This document shows positions 17,232 through 25,954 of a stretch of DNA of 64,000 nt, one piece after another. Under the pieces are notes generated by a model. That model did not search any database. It saw nothing but the letters and a program-made list of their open reading frames with translations, and was not told the DNA's origin. A program made the position numbers and the translations under genes. The stretch's first letter is position 1; the number at the start of each line of letters is the position of its first letter. This DNA comes from UBA2779 sp965232165 (GTDB lineage Bacteria > Spirochaetota > Spirochaetia > DSM-2461): contig CBDDOY010000002.1 of the NCBI GenBank assembly GCA_965232165.1, positions 930,001 to 994,000 of the forward strand, given 5' to 3'.

Positions 17232-19199
17232 ACTGAAGTTTTAAGGGAATTTCGGGCTAAATACTTATATAGAAAAAAGTTGAGCTAGTTTTGCCTTCAA
17301 AACGTCCCCATGTAATATTACAATTTTATTATATTTATGTATTGACAATTATGTAGATATATTTCATAATATACCCATGTATATTCAAATAGTACCAAAC
17401 AGAAATTCGCCTCCCTGCATTCTGCTGCGGGAAGACCACCGAGAGAATGGCCGCGTTGTCAAAAAGACTCTGGCTAATTTAACCAAACTGCCAGGTCATG
17501 CCGTTGAAGGCCTTCGACGGTTGCTTAAAGAAGGACCAGAAGCCCTATCTGGAAATGATTTCAAAATCACTCGAACTCTGCCACATGGTCATGCCGTTGC
17601 CATCCTCAAGGTTATGAAAGATCTTGATATCCCTCGGTTAATTTCCTCCCGCCGAACTCCCGAACGTAATTTGATTATCGCCCTTATCGCCCAACGTATT
17701 CTTAATCCACAATCGAAACTGGCCACTTTTAGGGAACTTATCGGACCATCAAAGACCACGACTTTATCAGAACAGATCGGTTTGGATGAAACCATTGGAG
17801 AATATGATATTTACAAATCGCTTGATTGGCTCTTAAAACGTCAGCATACGATTGAAACGAAGCTAGCTGACAGACACCTCAAAAACGGTTCGTTAGTTTT
17901 TTACGACCTAACATCTGCATGGTATGAGGGAAAACACTGTCCCCTCGCTAAACGGGGATACTCTCGAGACGGTAAGAGGGGCAAGCTACAAATTGAAGTG
18001 GGTCTTCTTTGTGACTCAGAAGGACGTCCTGTGGGGGTTGAAGTCTTTGAAGGCAACACAGCCGATCCGATGACGGTTTCCAGCCAGATTGAAAAACTCC
18101 GAAATCGCTTCGGTCTTGAACGGATCACTGTGGTCGGTGACCGAGGAATGCTAACTGAAGCGAGCATTGACAGGGAAATCCGGAAAGAAGAGGGTTGGGA
18201 TTGGATAAGTGCGCTTAGGGGTCCTGCGATCAGAAAACTTGTTGAGCAGGAAGCATTTAACCCCTCGTTGTTCGATACCCAGGACATGGCGGTAATCAAA
18301 AGTCCCGACTACCCGGGAGAACGGCTGATTGTCTGTCGAAATCCTCTTATAACCCACGAGAGGGCCTGCAAAAGAGAAAAACTTCTTGAGGCAACGGAAA
18401 AGGAATTGGAGCGTATCCGTTTGGCGGTCAACCGAACAAATCGGCCTTTGCGCGGTAGAGAAACGATAGCTTTGCGCACAGGAAAAATCATCAATAAATT
18501 CAAGGTTGGCAAGCATTTTGAATTGACGATGGGAGATGATTCTTTCTCGTACAGCCGCCGGCAAAAAAAGATTGAGGAAGAGGCCCGTCTTGATGGATTT
18601 TACATTATACGGACAAGCGTAAAAACGGAAGAACTCTCTGACGAAAAGGTTGTATTTGCGTACAAACGGCTCTCCAACGTTGAACAGGCATTTCGCTACA
18701 TAAAGTTGGTGGACTTGAAGCTACGGCCCGTTTATCACCGCCTGGAGGACAGGGTTCGGGCGCATGTATTGGTTTGTATGCTTGCCTACTATGTTGAATG
18801 GGAAATGCGGAAACGGATGGCTCCCATTCTCTTTAAAGATGAAGCTTCTGCCATTGAAAGGGAGAAGAAAAAGAAATCCATCGTTTCTCCTGCGGAAAAA
18901 TCTGGTAAAGCCCTGGCGAAAGCATCAACAAAACAAACAGACGATGGAGAACTCGTCCATAGTTTCCGAACGGCGTTAAATTGTCTTGCGACTATTTGCC
19001 AAAACACAATTGAATTTGATTGTAAAGAATCCGCATCCTTCACGCGGGTTACAGAACCAGTAAAACATCAAAGAGTAATCCTGAATCTTTTGGGGGTCAG
19101 TATGTAGTCGCTATATATCCCCAGTAACGTAACATTGGGAAATTGGCTAATTGCTTTCCCTGTATGGAAATATGGTGGTCTTGCGATAAAAACTTCAGT
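17232..19199 (+). mobile_element. IS1634-family insertion sequence (1968 bp)
   Basis: Perfect 11-bp inverted ends ACTGAAGTTTT / AAAACTTCAGT bound the element, with CTAA at both flanks (17228-17231 and 19200-19203) as a likely 4-bp target duplication. One transposase gene fills it. The target was MITE copy C. The element appears complete and could still be active. Confidence 0.9.
17377..19107 (+). CDS. IS1634-family transposase
   Basis: A 576-residue DDE transposase. The N-terminal part (MYIQIVPNRNSPP onward) is the DUF4277-like region of this family; the catalytic core carries FYDLTSAWYEG and VVGDRGMLTEASI for the first two acidic residues and the helix-rich FRYIKLVDLKLRPVYH, DRVRAHVLVCMLAYYVEWEM near the C-terminus for the last. 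Length fits an intact IS1634-type transposase (about 500-600). No frameshift. It cuts and joins DNA at the element's ends. Confidence 0.92.
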   Translation: MYIQIVPNRNSPPCILLREDHRENGRVVKKTLANLTKLPGHAVEGLRRLLKEGPEALSGNDFKITRTLPHGHAVAILKVMKDLDIPRLISSRRTPERNLIIALIAQRILNPQSKLATFRELIGPSKTTTLSEQIGLDETIGEYDIYKSLDWLLKRQHTIETKLADRHLKNGSLVFYDLTSAWYEGKHCPLAKRGYSRDGKRGKLQIEVGLLCDSEGRPVGVEVFEGNTADPMTVSSQIEKLRNRFGLERITVVGDRGMLTEASIDREIRKEEGWDWISALRGPAIRKLVEQEAFNPSLFDTQDMAVIKSPDYPGERLIVCRNPLITHERACKREKLLEATEKELERIRLAVNRTNRPLRGRETIALRTGKIINKFKVGKHFELTMGDDSFSYSRRQKKIEEEARLDGFYIIRTSVKTEELSDEKVVFAYKRLSNVEQAFRYIKLVDLKLRPVYHRLEDRVRAHVLVCMLAYYVEWEMRKRMAPILFKDEASAIEREKKKKSIVSPAEKSGKALAKASTKQTDDGELVHSFRTALNCLATICQNTIEFDCKESASFTRVTEPVKHQRVILNLLGVSM

Positions 19200-19446
19200 C
19201 TAAAAAACCCCATTTAGTTCTTGACTCGAACTTTTCCGCCGCTACTGCGTTGTCAAAATGCTCACGCAGCTTAAGCTAGCTCCGCTTCTGCCTGCCTGTG
19301 CGTGTCCGCACACAGACAGGCCGCCTTGTATCGACAAAAAATTTCTTCGTCAATTTCCTAAAGCTGTTTCTTAGAGGTGCCCTTATGAATATCTGCACAT
19401 CAGAATGAATTTGCCTCATTGTCAAAAAACCGCTATCCTCTTGTCA

Positions 19447-20325
19447 ATGATTCGCACCCCTCTCAATTTCAGTCATGCTAAGGAAATCGGCGATCAGCTC
19501 GACGCCATGGGCATGCATCTTTCGGAGTACTCGTTTCCCAACCTCTACCTGTTTAGAAACACCCATCAATATGAGGTGATCAGAACCGATGCCGACAAAT
19601 TTTATATATCCGGTTTAACCTATGACAAGAAGAAGTACATCATGCCTATGACTAACCCGGGAAAACCCGGTATGCCCTGCCTGGAAGAGTTGAAAGGACT
19701 CCTGGCCACCGGTGAATGGGATTTCATATTCCCCATACCGGAAGAGTGGCTCAACTGCTTTGACGAACGCCTGTACCAGAGCAGTTACAAGCTGAGTGAT
19801 TCGGATTATCTCTATTATACCGAGAAATTCAAAACCTATCCCGGAAAGAAAATGCATAAGAAGAAAAACCTGCTGAATCAATTTCTCAAGCACAATGATA
19901 TTCAGATAACACCCATAAGCGATGCGGTTCTCGATGATGCGAAAGGTATACTTGAGCTATGGCAGAAAACCTCCCCTCAGGAATTATCCACGAGTGATTA
20001 TCACCAGTGTATGGAAGCGCTTGAACTTAGAGAAGAACTCAATCTCATTGATTTCATTGTCTTTGCCGATAACAGGCCGACTGGTTTTCTTCTGGGCGAA
20101 CCCCTCAATGAGGAAACCTTCACCATTCATTTCGCCAAGGCCGATATCTCGTTCAAAGGCGCCTATCAGTTTCTCTTCAGCCATGCCGCCAATAAGTACT
20201 GCCCCGGCTATCTCTACATGAATCAGGAACAGGACATGGGTCATGAAGGTTTGAGAAAAACGAAGTTATCCTATCGGCCGGATTTAATGGCCCATAAGTA
20301 TAGAATATCCATTATCTCTTCGTAG
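19447..20325 (+). CDS. DUF2156-like (MprF C-terminal / GNAT-type) acyltransferase
   Basis: The protein resembles the DUF2156 family, whose members share the GNAT-type double fold of the MprF lysyltransferase domain. Features are a central KKNLLNQFLKHN basic segment, FIVFADNRPTGFLLGEPL in the acceptor half and the family-typical closing NQEQDMGHEGLRKTKLSYRP. Such proteins transfer an aminoacyl or acyl group from a carrier to a lipid or peptide, but the substrate here is unknown. No membrane segments are present, so it is the soluble stand-alone form. Start uncertain: the ATG at 19447 (MIRTPLNF) fits the family better than the one at 19405, and neither has a good ribosome-binding site. Confidence 0.75.
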   Translation: MIRTPLNFSHAKEIGDQLDAMGMHLSEYSFPNLYLFRNTHQYEVIRTDADKFYISGLTYDKKKYIMPMTNPGKPGMPCLEELKGLLATGEWDFIFPIPEEWLNCFDERLYQSSYKLSDSDYLYYTEKFKTYPGKKMHKKKNLLNQFLKHNDIQITPISDAVLDDAKGILELWQKTSPQELSTSDYHQCMEALELREELNLIDFIVFADNRPTGFLLGEPLNEETFTIHFAKADISFKGAYQFLFSHAANKYCPGYLYMNQEQDMGHEGLRKTKLSYRPDLMAHKYRISIISS

Positions 20326-20339
20326 GAACACTTGAAAAG

Positions 20340-20512
20340 GCCCGCTTGAGAGGCGCCCGTTTCTGGCTTGCTCTTCTCTGCCTGCCTGCGCGTGTTCTGC
20401 ACGCAGACAGGCCGCTGCTGCGCTGCCAAAGAACTCACGTAACCCCGTTACGCTTGAATTCTTAAATAGCTGCGCCAAATTCCAAAAGCGGTTTTTTAGA
20501 GATGCCCCTGAT
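20340..20512. repeat. Degenerate MITE-family relic
   Basis: The stretch ends in GCGGTTTTTTAGAGATGCCCC, a clear MITE end, and starts near GAGAGGCGCCCG. Its middle contains the recurring insert CCTGCCTGCGCGTGTTCTGC and a CTCACGTAACCCCGTTACG palindrome. It is diverged and has no clean target duplication. Confidence 0.45.
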
Positions 20513-20517
20513 GAACT

Positions 20518-20641
20518 GCGCAAGGGATTGCAGCGGAAATGCCGCTGGCTGCCCCGGCGATTGGCAATGAGCCGGTGGCAGGCTGCCAGGATAAGGCATT
20601 GGAGCGGAAAGCCCGACCCGAAGGGTTGCGCCCAAGTATTG
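20518..20641 (+). repeat. GC-rich structured repeat, copy 2
   Basis: Same order of half-motifs as copy 1. The outer arms here are CTGGCTGCC and GGCTGCCAG, with one mismatch, and the inner arms CCGGC / GCCGG. It lies upstream of feoA, just after a MITE relic. Confidence 0.68.
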
Positions 20642-20687
20642 ATTTTTAGGAAATTGCGGCACACGAGATGCTGTTCACTAAGTTAGC

Positions 20688-20717
20688 TTGACATAATTCT
20701 CATTAGCACAGCATAGT
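20688..20717 (+). promoter_or_regulatory. Candidate promoter and operator of feoAB
   Basis: A consensus -35 TTGACA at 20688-20693 is followed after 18 bases by CATAGT as a possible -10. Between them lies TAATTCTCATTA, a short inverted repeat (TAAT/ATTA) in the position where an iron-responsive repressor could bind. The operator is a guess; there is no full Fur or DtxR consensus. Confidence 0.35.
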
Positions 20718-20730
20718 TGGCAGTACAGCT

Positions 20731-21015
20731 ATGGATAGTTTCAAAAACCTGATGATTGGAGATCAGGCCGAGATAACCGGATACAACGATTCAGAGAAAT
20801 CCTATAGGCGCGAGCTTCTAGCCATGGGGCTTACCAGGGGAACGGTGTTCACTCTCACGAAGGCGGCTCCCCTCGGCGATCCGGTGGAAATTGAGGTTCG
20901 GGGATATAGGCTCTCCATGCGAAAAGATGAAGCCAATGTACTGAAAATCAGGAAGCTATGGACTTCGGCTGAACAGGCCGCACTGATTTGCCGCCCTAAG
21001 AAGACGATAGAATGA
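20731..21015 (+). CDS. feoA: FeoA, ferrous iron transport accessory protein
   Basis: A 94-residue SH3-like protein of the FeoA family. It shows the usual pattern: a start near 'DSFKNLMIGDQAEITGY', the RRELLAMGLTRGTVFTL turn, DPVEIEVRGYRLSMRKDEA and the closing IRK. FeoA is a small cytoplasmic partner that supports Fe2+ uptake by FeoB. The stop overlaps the feoB start by 4 bases (ATGA), so translation is coupled. No FeoC-like gene follows. Confidence 0.93.
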   Translation: MDSFKNLMIGDQAEITGYNDSEKSYRRELLAMGLTRGTVFTLTKAAPLGDPVEIEVRGYRLSMRKDEANVLKIRKLWTSAEQAALICRPKKTIE

Positions 21016-23087
21016 ATCGTCATTCCATCGCCATCGCAGGAAATCCCAACTGCGGTAAAACCACTCTCTTTAACGGACTGACAGGCAGCAGACAATATGT
21101 CGGCAACTGGCCTGGGGTTACTGTCGAGAAGAAAACAGGGGAACTCCTCGGTGCAGACGATGTTGAGGTAGTTGACCTTCCGGGCATCTACTCCCTCAGT
21201 GCCGATAGCGAGGCTCAAGCCATCGCCAGGAACCATATTCTCGCCGAAGGCACAGATTTAGTGGTTAACATTGCGGACTCATCGAATCTGGAACGCAATC
21301 TATATCTTACTATTGCCCTTCTTGAAATGCAGAAACCCATGATTCTAGTGCTCAGCATGAAGGATTTATTGGAGAAGCAAGGAAGCTCTGTCAGTGCTGA
21401 GGCCCTCTCCGTGACATTGGGCATCCCTGTCATTGCCATCAATGTGCTCTCCGGCAAGGATATTCGGGATGTCCGCCGTTTGATAGGCGAATGTCTGAAA
21501 TCCCCGAAGCCTGCTGCTGCCGGAATGACGTATCCTGATCAGATCGAGGCCATTGTCACCAGATGGGCGGCAAGGCTGCCGGGGAAGCATCTTCGGCAGA
21601 CTGCAATAATGCTGCTGGAAGAGGATGAGAAGACGATGGAGGCCGTTATCGAGGCCGGGGCCATAGGCGCCGATGAAATCCAGTCGGAGATAGCGAATAT
21701 CACACAAGCTAACGGCGACCCTCCGGATGTTTTAATTGCCGAGGCCAGATTTGCCTATATCAGAAGCATCCTCTGCCAGGGGAGGAAGCAGGTGAAGGGA
21801 TTGCCCGTCGTCACGGAGAAAATCGACAGGATTATTCTCGGCAAATGGTCGGGGATACCCATTTTTCTGGCTGCGATGTTTCTGCTGTTTCAGGCGACGA
21901 TACAGATAGGCGGTTCATTGATTGAATCCTTTGACAGGTTATTCGGTGCGGTCTTCGTGGACGGGCTTAGACTGCTGCTGGAGGCGGTCTCATCGCCGCA
22001 ATGGCTGAAGATGATTCTCGTGGGCGGTATCGGCTCCGGTATCAAGACTGTCGCCACTTTCATTCCTGTCATGTTCTTCATGTTCCTGATGCTGTCCATC
22101 CTGGAGGAATCCGGGTATATGGCCAGAGCAGCATTTGTTGTGGACCGTTTCATGCGGATTATCGGGCTTCCGGGGAAGGCATTCGTGCCCATGCTCATCG
22201 GTTTTGGCTGCACTGTGCCCGCCGTTATGGCGGTACGCACTCTGGAAGACAAAAAAGATAGGTATATGACCATCTTCATGGTGCCATTTATGTCCTGCGG
22301 GGCCCGATTACCTGTTTACACGCTGTTTGGAGTGGCGTTTTTCGGCAATCAATCCGGCTTGATGGTCTTTTCTATCTACCTGATAGGAATCCTGATGGCG
22401 ATATTGACCGGATTATTGCTGAAACGAACGCTGTTTCGAGGCACATCCTCCTATTTCATCATGGAGCTTCCCCCCTATCACTTACCACAGATGGGCATGA
22501 TTATGCTTCGGACCTGGAACCGGCTGAAGGTGTTTCTGTTTCATGCCGGTAAGGTCATTGTCATCGCCGTGTTCCTGCTGTCGATACTCAATTCTCTGGG
22601 CAAAGATGATTCCAAATCCGCTCTTGCCGTTGCGGGAGAGGCGATGACGCCTGTATTCAAGCCTATGGGCATAGAAAAAGACAACTGGCCGGCTATTGCC
22701 GGTTTGATTTCCGGCTTATTCGCTAAGGAAGCTATTATCGGCTCCATGAGCAGCCTCTATGATCAGATGGGGATTGATGAGGAAATAAACACCCTCAATC
22801 GGATGAAAATATACTTCGACAACGATTGGCGCAGGGCCTTTGCGTTCCTGCTTTTTGTCTTGACTTATTTCCCTTGTGTTTCGGCATTCAGCGCGATCAT
22901 CCATGAGATTGGTTATGGCTGCGGCTGGCTGGCCATGGCCTATCTTACCATCCTCGCCTGGTGTACGGCGACCCTGTTTTTCCAGCTCAGCACCGGCCAT
23001 AGCATGTTCTGGATTGCTTTTTCCATTCTGCTCATCGCCGCATTCATACCCGTATTTAACTTGCTAAGCGGGCGGTGGAGCAAATAG
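21012..23087 (+). CDS. feoB: FeoB, ferrous iron transporter
   Basis: A 691-residue Fe2+ transporter of the inner membrane. The N-terminal G domain has AGNPNCGKTTLFNGLTG (P-loop), GNWPGVTVEKK (switch I), DLPGIYSL (G3) and a G4-like segment; a helical guanine-dissociation-inhibitor-like domain follows. From about residue 280 come the membrane segments with the two Gate motifs, including LIGFGCTVPAVMAVRTL and MSCGARLPVYTLF, whose cysteines are thought to handle Fe2+. Length is normal. It is the second gene of feoAB. About 80 bases past its stop the repeat array begins. Confidence 0.95.
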   Translation: MNRHSIAIAGNPNCGKTTLFNGLTGSRQYVGNWPGVTVEKKTGELLGADDVEVVDLPGIYSLSADSEAQAIARNHILAEGTDLVVNIADSSNLERNLYLTIALLEMQKPMILVLSMKDLLEKQGSSVSAEALSVTLGIPVIAINVLSGKDIRDVRRLIGECLKSPKPAAAGMTYPDQIEAIVTRWAARLPGKHLRQTAIMLLEEDEKTMEAVIEAGAIGADEIQSEIANITQANGDPPDVLIAEARFAYIRSILCQGRKQVKGLPVVTEKIDRIILGKWSGIPIFLAAMFLLFQATIQIGGSLIESFDRLFGAVFVDGLRLLLEAVSSPQWLKMILVGGIGSGIKTVATFIPVMFFMFLMLSILEESGYMARAAFVVDRFMRIIGLPGKAFVPMLIGFGCTVPAVMAVRTLEDKKDRYMTIFMVPFMSCGARLPVYTLFGVAFFGNQSGLMVFSIYLIGILMAILTGLLLKRTLFRGTSSYFIMELPPYHLPQMGMIMLRTWNRLKVFLFHAGKVIVIAVFLLSILNSLGKDDSKSALAVAGEAMTPVFKPMGIEKDNWPAIAGLISGLFAKEAIIGSMSSLYDQMGIDEEINTLNRMKIYFDNDWRRAFAFLLFVLTYFPCVSAFSAIIHEIGYGCGWLAMAYLTILAWCTATLFFQLSTGHSMFWIAFSILLIAAFIPVFNLLSGRWSK

Positions 23088-23186
23088 TCCGAAGGCATGG
23101 CTCTTATGGATGCCCTAACTGTATTTTCCCTGAGCCGCCCTGCCGGGGCAGCAGGAGTTCTTTTTTAGCGGAACCATTATTTCAGA

Positions 23187-23211
23187 AAGCACCATAGCCG
23201 CTATGGTGCTT
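23187..23211. promoter_or_regulatory. Palindrome upstream of array unit 1
   Basis: A 12-bp perfect inverted repeat, AAGCACCATAGC / GCTATGGTGCTT, with a single central C, 29 bases upstream of the GTG. The same palindrome precedes every unit but with shorter arms (9 or 8 bp). A TATACT box follows at the right distance for transcription to start at or next to the GTG. It could be a repressor site, a hairpin or a recombination site. Confidence 0.5.
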
Positions 23212-23240
23212 CATAAGGCGAACCTGCTATACTTTATTCT

Positions 23241-24209
23241 GTGGGAAAGTCGCCTGCGCTTACTAATATCAAGATCACCCTTGATCACTTCTTCAAGTTC
23301 CAGTTGCGTGAGTTCCTGGGCGTCTGCGGCTACCGTGTTGAGTCAGAACACGAGATGCTGCATTTTCCCAAAAAACTGGATGCCCTCGTCATAGGGGAAG
23401 GCTCGGCAGCCGCCAGTGATTTCAAGTTTTTTAACTACTTCAGACGCTACAATCTGATCAGCTATAAGTCCTTCAATGACAGTCTGCGTATGCAGGATAT
23501 CTATGCTCTATCTTTATATTACCATTTATACCTGCAAGAGCAGGCCGATGCGGATTACGGAAATACCACCATAACCCTTATCTGCTCCCGCACGCCAAAG
23601 AAGTTTATCAGCACATATAAAGACCTGTTCACAGAGGTGCAGCGCGGGCATTTTGTCGGCAGTTATGCGATGTACCAGATTCATATCATCAACATCGAAA
23701 GAATTGATATTTCCGGCCCTGACGGGATATTCTTATCCGAATTCTGCCGAGAAATTGGCAGGATTTCCGGGGAGGCCGAGATACAGAGTGCCAATTATCC
23801 CCGGGAAATAATTGACAAATTGCTGTCAGGGTATAAAATGAGAATGGGACTCTTTGAGGGAAAGGAGGGAGATAATATGGGAGCCGTCGCCGATGTGACA
23901 GAACTCGTCAGACCGAAACTTAAGCAGGCATGGAAAGAGGGAGAGCTTGCAGGGCAACAGTTGGGCATACAGAAAGGCATTCAGAAAGGCATTCAGAAAG
24001 GCATTCAGAAAGGCATTCAGAAAGGCCGACAGGAAGGCATTCAGAAAGGGCGACAGGAAGGCATTCAGAAAGGGCGACAGGAAGGCATTCAGGAAGGCAT
24101 TCAGAAAGGTGTCAATCAAACCGCCAAAAGGTTGAAGGAAGCCGGTGTTGCCGCCGCTATAATATGCAAGACAACCGGATTAACCCAGGCGGAGATTGAT
24201 AAACTCTAG
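23241..24209 (+). CDS. Array unit 1: Rpn/PD-(D/E)XK-like protein, 12 tail repeats
   Basis: A 322-residue protein that resembles the Rpn/'PD-(D/E)XK nuclease family transposase' group. Residues 9-40 form the opening helix and strand, Asp47 sits in KLDALVIGEG, and residues 70-82 read YNLISYKSFNDSL, matching the family's (I/V)IEYKSPxDxL strand but with Ser74 where the catalytic Glu is expected. A predicted beta segment TTITLICSRTPKKF follows. From residue 242 comes a chain of twelve four-residue repeats (GIQK, GRQE, GIQE), probably a long charged helix, then a short tail with GVAAAIICKTTGLTQAEID, a helix-turn-helix-like end also seen in Rpn proteins. Start is GTG; there is no Shine-Dalgarno sequence, and a TATACT box 7 bases upstream hints at a leaderless message. 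Cellular role unknown. Confidence 0.75.
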   Translation: MGKSPALTNIKITLDHFFKFQLREFLGVCGYRVESEHEMLHFPKKLDALVIGEGSAAASDFKFFNYFRRYNLISYKSFNDSLRMQDIYALSLYYHLYLQEQADADYGNTTITLICSRTPKKFISTYKDLFTEVQRGHFVGSYAMYQIHIINIERIDISGPDGIFLSEFCREIGRISGEAEIQSANYPREIIDKLLSGYKMRMGLFEGKEGDNMGAVADVTELVRPKLKQAWKEGELAGQQLGIQKGIQKGIQKGIQKGIQKGRQEGIQKGRQEGIQKGRQEGIQEGIQKGVNQTAKRLKEAGVAAAIICKTTGLTQAEIDKL

Positions 24210-24597
24210 TTTCGGTGTTGTAAGAGGATTGATAATTCCGGCGGTATTATCTGCCTGTGAGCTGCAGGCAGGCGGTTGAAATTTCCCGCGTCGGAAGCCG
24301 TGCATCCGAATCCGCCCTTCGGGGTTCGTTCCTCACCCCTCCTTTGACGGCTGCCGATGCCCCTGTTTCGCCTCCGGCACATTGAAGAAAACATTGAGGA
24401 CCATTCACTTCTCCTTCTCCATTTACCCGAAAGACATCGCATTGCCAATAAAATCGAATATTTTGACCGCATTCGCTGTCAAAATATTCACACCCTCCCC
24501 GCCGTTCCTGTTTCTCCAGCCGTTGAGGAACCATTATTTCAGAAACCACCATAGCCGCTATGGTACTTCATAAAGTGAACCTGCTATACTTTATTCT
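24210..24597. repeat. Array spacer (representative of all units)
   Basis: The ~390-bp sequence between units, repeated almost unchanged after units 1 to 12. It holds a small hairpin (CTGCCTG / CAGGCAG), and a perfect 12-bp inverted repeat GAATATTTTGAC / GTCAAAATATTC at 24456-24489. Part of it (around TTTACCCGAAAGACATCG to CACCCTCCCCGCCGTTCC) matches, on the minus strand, sequence just downstream of the FGE-lipoprotein gene near 49.86-49.91 kb. Open frames of 65-101 codons on both strands occur in every copy but look like by-products of conservation, not genes. Confidence 0.7.
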
Positions 24598-25566
24598 GTG
24601 GGGAAGTCGCCTGCGCTTACTAATATCAAGATCACCCTTGATCACTTCTTCAAGTTCCAGTTGCGTGAGTTCCTGGGCGTCTGCGGCTACCGTGTTGAGT
24701 CAGAACACGAGATGCTGCATTTTCCCAAAAAACTGGATGCCCTCGTTATCGGGGAAGGCTCGGCAGCCGCCAGTGATTTCAAGTTTTTTAACTACTTCAG
24801 ACGCTACAATCTGATCAGTTATAAATCCTTCAATGACAGTCTGCGCATGCAGGATATCTATGCTCTATCTTTATATTACCATTTATACCTGCAAGAGCAG
24901 GCCGATGCGGATTACGGAAATACCACCATAACCCTTATCTGCTCCCGCACGCCAAAGAAGTTTATCAGCACATATAAAGACCTGTTCACAGAGGTGCAGC
25001 GCGGGCATTTTGTCGGCAGTTATGCGATGTACCAGATTCATATCATCAACATCGAAAGAATTGATATTTCCGGCCCTGACGGGATATTCTTATCCGAATT
25101 CTGCCGAGAAATTGGCAGGATTTCCGGGGAGGCCGAGATACAGAGTGCCAATTATCCCCGGGAAATAATTGACAAATTGCTGTCAGGGTATAAAATGAGA
25201 ATGGGACTCTTTGAGGGAAAGGAGGGAGATAACATGGGAGCCGTCGCCGATGTGACAGAACTCGTCAGACCGAAACTTAAGCAGGCATGGAAAGAGGGAG
25301 AGCTTGCAGGGCAACAGTTGGGCATACAGAAAGGCATACAGAAAGGCATACAGAAAGGCATTCAGAAAGGCATTCAGAAAGGCCGACAGGAAGGCATTCA
25401 GGAAGGCCGACAGGAAGGCATTCAGAAAGGGCGACAGGAAGGCATTCAGGAAGGCATTCAGAAAGGTGTCAATCAAACCGCCAAAAGGTTGAAGGAAGCC
25501 GGTGTTGCCGCCGCTATAATATGCAAGACAACCGGATTAACCCAGGCGGAGATTGATAAACTCTAG
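24598..25566 (+). CDS. Array unit 2: Rpn/PD-(D/E)XK-like protein, 12 tail repeats
   Basis: 322 residues, differing from unit 1 mainly in the order of tail repeats (five GIQK, then GRQE-GIQE-GRQE-GIQK-GRQE-GIQE-GIQK). The upstream palindrome has 8-bp arms. Same missing catalytic Glu (ISYK) as in unit 1. Open and apparently intact. Confidence 0.72.
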   Translation: MGKSPALTNIKITLDHFFKFQLREFLGVCGYRVESEHEMLHFPKKLDALVIGEGSAAASDFKFFNYFRRYNLISYKSFNDSLRMQDIYALSLYYHLYLQEQADADYGNTTITLICSRTPKKFISTYKDLFTEVQRGHFVGSYAMYQIHIINIERIDISGPDGIFLSEFCREIGRISGEAEIQSANYPREIIDKLLSGYKMRMGLFEGKEGDNMGAVADVTELVRPKLKQAWKEGELAGQQLGIQKGIQKGIQKGIQKGIQKGRQEGIQEGRQEGIQKGRQEGIQEGIQKGVNQTAKRLKEAGVAAAIICKTTGLTQAEIDKL

Positions 25567-25954
25567 TTTCGGTGTTGTAAGAGGATTGATAATTCCGGCG
25601 GTATTATCTGCCTGTGAGCTGCAGGCAGGCGGTTGAAATTTCCCGCGTCGGAAGCCGTGCATCCGAATCCGCCCTTCGGGGTTCGTTCCTCACCCCTCCT
25701 TTGACGGCTGCCGATGCCCCTGTTTCGCCTCCGGCACATTGAAGAAAACATTGAGGACCATTCACTTCTCCTTCTCCATTTACCCGAAAGACATCGCATT
25801 GCCAATAAAATCGAATATTTTGACCGCATTCGCTGTCAAAATATTCACACCCTCCCCGCCGTTCCTGTTTCTCCAGCCGTTGAGGAACCATTATTTCAGA
25901 AACCACCATAGCCGCTATGGTGCTTCATAAGGTGAACCTGCTATACTTTATTCT

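Larger units (their letters stand above)
17220..19382 (+). repeat. MITE copy C, split by an IS1634-family element
   Basis: The left end GGGCACCTCTAA lies at 17220-17231 and the rest of the MITE at 19200-19382, with TTAT on both outer sides (17216-17219 and 19383-19386). An insertion sequence separates the two parts. The right part also carries a short extra hairpin-like insert (CCTGTGCGTGTCCGCACACAG) around 19290-19322. Confidence 0.8.

Noticed and set aside
23100..23170. Terminator after feoB (CTGCC/GGCAG stem before a T run)
   Set aside because: The stem is only 5 bp and is lost in the related sequence at 54.67 kb, so it is not well supported.
23826..24119. Minus-strand frames rich in NAFLNAFLSPFL repeats opposite the array tail repeats
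   Set aside because: They are the antisense reading of the 12-bp repeat and vary in step with it; no start signals.
24206..24597. Open frames of 63-101 codons on both strands in every spacer (for example minus-strand 24247-24552)
   Set aside because: They recur only because the spacer is copied; they overlap each other in several frames, lack ribosome-binding sites, and resemble no known protein.
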